Assembly (NCBI GenBank): GCA_035578155.1 | Contig: JAPWDM010000024.1 | Coordinates: forward strand, 4,834,961 to 4,898,960 | DNA from: Brachynemurus nebulosus | Lineage: Eukaryota; Arthropoda; Insecta; Neuroptera; Myrmeleontidae | Direction: 5' to 3' | Length of the DNA stretch: 64,000 nucleotides | Part shown: positions 59,995-64,000 of the stretch, piece by piece | Layout of the letters: each line of letters begins with the position of its first letter | How positions within the stretch are numbered: position 1 is the stretch's first letter | Program-made: the position numbers and the translations under genes | The notes under the pieces: generated by a model | The model's database searches: none | The model's input: the letters and a program-made list of their open reading frames with translations, nothing else | What the model was told of the DNA's origin: nothing

Positions 59995-60245
59995 ACTATT
60001 AACACATTGACAGTGGGTAATAATGTCACAATAATTGGTTCTGAAGTTGGACTATCGTATGTAAGGCCTTTATCAGGTTTCCATTCATTTTGAAAAAATC
60101 GTAATTTTCGGTATCGATAATTTTCGATAACGAAAACTATAATATCCATTTAAAAACAAACCTAATAAAAACCTTACATACAATAGTCAAACTTCAGAAC
60201 CAATTATTGTGATATTATTACCCACTGTCAGTGTGTTAATAGTAG
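59995..60245. repeat. Inverted repeat enclosing a fragment of repeat Y
   Basis: The arms read TGACAGTGGGTAATAATGTC and its complement (59995-60067, 60171-60245). The loop contains TATCGATAATTTTCGATAAC, the core of repeat Y. Confidence 0.65.
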
Positions 60246-60565
60246 AAATTAGTGTATGTAAACTATAGTATGTAATTTAAGAGGGTGACTCACCCCCTCA
60301 TCAATGTTGCTCAAACTGAATTTTGAATTCGAGAATTTCATTTCTACGTTATTCTAATTGTCTTAAACTATTTTCCATGAAGAAGAAATTCTTGAACTAC
60401 CCGAGTAGTACGACTATTCGACACAGTCACCCCCTAGTTAACTACCCATAGACTTAATATTAGGACATTGGGCGAAAACAGGTCAATTAGATTTTTTGAC
60501 GTAGATTTCAAATCTGTAAACAAAATTTTTATATTGTTTATATTTTATCCCCTTTTTGCAAAATT

Positions 60566-60824
60566 AACCCCCAAATTTTTGCATATCAATCAATACAATC
60601 AATACAATCAATATTGCAAATTTAAACTTTTGCTCTATTTCTTACTATTTCCGAGAACTTTACAAAATTAAATTTTTACCCCAATTTTTGAAGGGCGATT
60701 TCACCCCTTTAAACCGTTTTTCCGCAGATAAAAAAAATACGTGTCCCTTAACTTTTAGAGTTCTACAACATATTTAAGTTTCATCAAAATCGATAGGTCC
60801 GGCCTCGGGACCTTTACTTGTTAG
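60566..60824 (+). repeat. Dispersed repeat Z, copy 3, distal part
   Basis: It continues the match to 44768-45240 (AAATTAAATTTTTACCCC, GGCCTCGGGACCTTTACTTG). A TACAATCAATACAATCAATA micro-repeat lies at about 60593-60612. The match stops exactly at TTAG 60824, where TG of the gypsy LTR starts. Confidence 0.65.
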
Positions 60825-61213
60825 TGTGTGTTGTAATGTTCAACTTAGACCATATACATCATACCTAATAAATTAATAATAATATTAAAAACTAAATTTG
60901 AAAATATTTTTTTTTAATTGGAGGATAAATGTTATTTTTTATTCTGAAAATTTATATATAGTTTTGATTGTATAATATTAAAGTAAAAGGGAGTAAAATT
61001 AAAGGATACATTTTCTGTTTAATTTTGTTAATAGAGGGAACTGAAACAAAAATTTTCTTTTATTCTTCAAACATATTATTCTCTTATTTTTTCGTGCAAA
61101 AGATTTCCCAATTCCTTAAAGATTGGGTGGCGTCCTACTTTTTAAATTATTAAACCACGACCATTTCTCGAAGCAGCCGGGCACCCGTAGCGTCAAATAA
61201 AAGGCGTTTCACA
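60825..61213 (+). repeat. Probable 5' LTR
   Basis: The left limit is where repeat Z is interrupted by TGTGTGTTG. The right limit is the CA a few bases before the primer-binding site, giving about 389 bp. The 3' LTR lies outside the window, so the limits are inferred. Confidence 0.5.
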
Positions 61214-61217
61214 AACT

Positions 61218-61235
61218 TGGCGCCCAACGTGGGGC
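61218..61235 (+). other. Primer-binding site TGGCGCCCAACGTGGGGC
   Basis: TGGCGCCCAAC is the typical start of a retroelement tRNA primer site (complement of a tRNA 3' end with CCA). It lies 4 bases after the probable LTR end. Confidence 0.75.
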
Positions 61236-61533
61236 TAGTTACAGCCAATCAGACTATTTTGAATTTCGGAATTTGTGGTGCGGTAACTAGGGGTGTTGTT
61301 AAGTTCAAGTTCAATTATAGTTGGGGTTAGAAATTCAACATAATTTATGTTTTACATTGCTTTTGTCTGCATTTTTAGAATATTTATATAATAAGGAACA
61401 CGGTGAGCTAGTTTGGGTTATATAAGAGCCGCTCTTGAGCATTATAGTTTTGAATTTGAAATTTGGGGTATTTAGTTATTATTGGTAAATATTTTGGGAT
61501 TTTTTTTGTGTGGCTTAAATTAAACCAAATAAA

Positions 61534-62588
61534 ATGGAGGTAGAAAAATTAAATAAGGAAGAATTGAAATACGAATTACAAATCAGGAATATTGTGGGGT
61601 TAGAGTCAGTTGAACTGATGCGGAAAAATTTACGGAGTCTGCTAAAATGTGAAAAACAAACGGTTTGTTGTAACACAACGATTTCGGGAATTGACTTTGA
61701 AGAGGAATTGATTATTTGTGGACAGAAATTCAATGAATTAATTATTATTAAAGTTAAGGAATTTATAGGGATAAAAGGGGATTAAGGTTTTTGTAATTTG
61801 GAAACAAAACTGATACATATGGCCGGTCGACTAAGCAGGGTTGACAGGAATAAAGTCTTGAGCCCCGATAAGGTTTCGGAATTAATAATAGCAGTGGCGG
61901 AATTAACAGAATACTTTCACAACAATATTTCGAAAAATACAGTACAATTTGTTCAACCAGTACCTAATGATGGAAATAAAAGCGCTGAGGAAGAAATAGC
62001 TGATTTTACTGAGGGGCTAACAGAAGGACGCGTCACCAGTTCTCCTATTCTTCATTCAGGCCATTCGATCGAACAACCCGAAGCTTTTGCACCATCCTTT
62101 GACAAATCTTACCTTTTGTAAATAATGTTAATGCAGAATCAATTATAAAATGGAATTTAAAATTTAATGGCGATTTAAATCGTTTAAATGTTTGTTCATT
62201 TTTAGAACGAGTTGAGGAATTAAGAGTTGCGCGTGGGGTTAGTCAGAGACAAATTTTTAATTCGGCCTGTGACTTATTTGAGGGTCCTGCAGTGGTATGG
62301 TTTCGTTTAATACGTAAAAATGTAACTAATTAGGAGCAACTGGTTAGTAATTTAAAACAGGATTTTGTGTCTGCAACCTATGAGGAAGACTCATGGCGAG
62401 TTATTCGGGAAAGAACTGAGGGTAGGGATGAAAGGATTGTCATATATTTGGCCGCTATGGATAATTTGTTTAGTAAATTAGAAATTAAACCCAGTGAGGA
62501 GCAACAATTAGCAATTCTTAGGAAAAATATTCAGCCATATTTTATTGACCGGTTAGCTTTACACGATATACAGTCAGTAGGCGTGAAT
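61534..62588 (+). pseudogene. gag of the gypsy-like element, decayed
   Basis: It starts at ATG 61534 with EVEKLNKEELKYELQIRNI, a SAP-like opening seen in some insect gypsy Gag proteins. A stop at 61783-61785 and a frame change follow; the next piece (61798-62121) has AGRLSRVDRNKVLSPDKV. The capsid core is then recognisable: FNGDLNRLNVCSFLERVEEL, FEGPAVVWFRLI, a TAG stop, FVSATYEEDSWRVI, RTEGRDERIVIYLAAMDNLF. This is the order of the Retrotrans_gag domain (W-F-R-x-x-K/R in the middle, then R-x-Q/R-x-x-E-S/x-x-x-x-Y). It ends near 62588. Confidence 0.75.
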
Positions 62589-62769
62589 TAAAAAAATTAT
62601 GTGTGCAATTAGAGCAAGCTAAAAGGGATTGCGTTAGATTTTCATCTTCATCCACGGTGAGTCGGAATATTGTGCGACCTGATTTAACCTATAAACCACA
62701 AAAAATGCTTCAGTTAGTAACTTGGGAGATACCTTCTAACCCATATAATAGGACAGAACCGTCAGGAGA

Positions 62770-62950
62770 AAGGTGTTGAAACTGTGAAATGATAGGACAT
62801 CGATTTGGTAACTGCCCTGAACCTAGGACCGGCAGAAAATTTTGTTATAAATGTGGAGCAAGGGGAATAATTAAACTAAATTGCCCAAGATGTAAGCCGG
62901 GAAACGGATCTTCAGGACAAGGAATTTCAAGAACCGACCTTGCCCTGTGA
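62770..62950 (+). pseudogene. Gag zinc knuckles
   Basis: Two CCHC-type knuckles occur. The first spans 62774-62815 and is C-x2-C-x4-H-x4-C (with NCEMIGHRFGNC), but it has a TGA after the first Cys. The second reads CYKCGARGIIKLNC, where the usual His is replaced by Ile. Both defects fit decay. Confidence 0.75.
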
Positions 62951-63039
62951 AGCGACAATTAGGCCCAATTGATTTAAATAATTGGGAACATTGGTTACAG
63001 AGAGTTAAGGAATTTTGTAAAAGTATGCAGTTTTCTCCA

Positions 63040-63412
63040 ATACTTACCCAAATCGAAAATGATAACCGCATGTATTTAGAAGGATTTTTAGGTGACTACA
63101 AGATCAATGCGTTAATTGATTCAGGGGTAAATAGAACAGTTATATAACAAGGGGAAATAGAATAGAGGAGTTGAATTATTAAGGACATTAGGCATTCAGA
63201 TAATTGAGAGTTCGGAAGGGTTTGTAGTTACGGGAGATGGGGCTAGACATAAAGTGTTAGAAATAGCGGAATTTTCTTTGAAACTAAATAATTCTGAACT
63301 GCAAATAACTGCTTCAGTTGTCCCCGCTATTAAACAGAATTTAATATTAAGTATGACACCTTTTAAGGAAATTTGGTTTTTCATTACATACTCTTACAAA
63401 TTCATACTCCTG
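63040..63412 (+). pseudogene. Protease remnant
   Basis: GDYKINALIDSGVNRTVI near 63091-63144 matches the retropepsin start (x-A-L-I/V-D-T/S-G-A/x), with DSG as active site. The rest (LEIAEFSLKL, ASVVPAIKQNLILS) follows in a different frame after stops. The catalytic triplet alone cannot make an active enzyme here. Confidence 0.6.
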
Positions 63413-63539
63413 TAACGGTGAAAAAATTAAGGAGTACGATACACCGGGAACAGCCCCTGTTCAGTTGGGAATTCAGGAAACAAAAGAATTAGATATCGAC
63501 CAACAGTGGCAGCTGAAAAAGGTGATTGAGCGGTTCGCA

Positions 63540-63997
63540 AAACTGGACCGTCGAAGACCGTCGAAGGTTAGGCCGTACGGAGTTGATACAGCATCATATA
63601 GACACTGGGGATGCAGCGACTATTAAAACAGCGACACTATCCCTTTTCGCCGGCTATTCTGGAAGAAGTGAATAAAGAATTGGATTATATGTTAGAAAAT
63701 GACTTAAGCGAGCCTTCAGAAAGTAGCTGGTGCTCACCAGTTGTTGTCGTTACTAAAAGCAATGGAGAAATTAGATTATGTTTCGATGGAAGAAAAGCGA
63801 ATAGTGTCACCAAAAAGGATTCACATCCCTTTCCTTTCATTTCTAGGATTTTGGACAATTTAATGGATGCCAAATACATTAGTTCAATAGATCTTGGCAA
63901 AACTTTTTGGCAAATAGGATTAACTGAGGAATCCAAGGAGAAGACGGCTTTTGCAGTAAACGGTGGGGGATCATTTCAGTATAAAGTTATGCCTTAA
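63540..63997 (+). pseudogene. Reverse transcriptase N-terminal part, cut by window end
   Basis: RTELIQHHIDTGDAATIK is followed by a one-base frameshift. The frame from 63611 continues with RHYPFSPAILEEVNKELD, SSWCSPVVVVTKSNGEIRLC, YISSIDLGKTFWQIGL and EKTAFAVNGG. This is the finger and early palm region of Ty3/gypsy reverse transcriptases. SIDL contains the first catalytic Asp. After YKVMP a TAA occurs where the family has F-G-L. The YxDD box lies beyond the window. Confidence 0.85.
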
Positions 63998-64000
63998 GGA

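Larger units (their letters stand above)
58650..60565. repeat. Large inverted repeat built from repeat Z
   Basis: The arms 58650-58973 and 60248-60565 are inverted copies (GTGTCGAATAGTCGTACTA and its complement; TTCTCGAATTCAAAATTCAG). They match repeat Z at 44768, but in opposite directions. The loop of 1.27 kb holds a GTCTGTCTGTCTGTCTG microsatellite (59095-59130), a tandem pair of ~155-bp units with TTTTAATGAAATTTGGTGTG (59150 and 59306), a short inverted repeat with CACCAGGGCGGCGACACAGG ends (59587-59790), and another inverted repeat (59995-60067/60171-60245). Confidence 0.65.
60825..64000 (+). mobile_element. Ty3/gypsy-like LTR retrotransposon relic (5' half, cut by window end)
   Basis: The layout is a probable 5' LTR, a primer-binding site at 61218, gag from 61534, zinc knuckles near 62774-62890, a protease piece near 63090 and the start of the reverse transcriptase to the window end. 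All domains are in the normal gypsy order. Stops and frameshifts throughout (TAG near 62332, TGA in the first zinc knuckle, a frameshift before the reverse transcriptase) show that it is inactive. Confidence 0.85.

Overview
The window looks like gene-poor, repeat-dense DNA from an AT-rich animal genome, most likely an insect. The support is very high AT content, long (TA)n microsatellites, short introns (70 and 84 nt) with GTAAG donors, insect-type transposons (mariner, pogo, hAT, Jockey-like, Ty3/gypsy-like), and a TATA/TCAGT core promoter. I cannot name the species. Nothing suggests a prokaryote: no operons, tRNAs, rRNAs or CRISPR arrays were seen.

Host genes are few. Two intact two-exon genes on the minus strand (37995-38360, 93 aa; 47651-48008, 95 aa) encode small cysteine-free proteins with signal peptides. 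Both have one phase-0 intron inside the signal-peptide region and share a conserved helical core, so they are paralogues. A 128-codon terminal exon at 1117-1503 (+) starts in the same phase after an AG acceptor and ends with a related motif, so it is probably a third, diverged member whose first exon is not found.

Almost everything else is mobile DNA, often nested. 1-12.4 kb: the terminal exon, a hAT MITE, a head-to-tail array of a ~1.65-kb element with hairpin-rich ends (5571-11647), and an inverted-repeat element. 14-24 kb: a TA-flanked MITE, a 3.2-kb foldback element built of 150-bp repeats, a low-complexity tract, and a dispersed-repeat dimer split by another TA-flanked MITE. 25-36.5 kb: an integrase pseudogene, then a Jockey-like retrotransposon interrupted by a solo LTR and by a hAT MITE (the reading frame rejoins across both), then a 6.15-kb LTR element (30051-36200) with two LTRs that look identical and a single 446-codon gag-like frame. 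36.5-48 kb: MITEs, an inverted partial copy of the 5.6-kb array element, a deleted mariner, a pogo relic with a pipsqueak-type HTH, and the two secreted-protein genes. 50-60.6 kb: several large inverted repeats, including a 2.9-kb hAT foldback with an 877-bp near-perfect palindrome at its heart. 60.8-64 kb: the 5' half of a decayed Ty3/gypsy-like element that runs off the window.

The most useful leads are the small secreted-protein family, the recently inserted gag-only LTR element, and the long palindromes that could form double-stranded RNA if transcribed. All calls come from reading the sequence by eye; no database or folding program was run.
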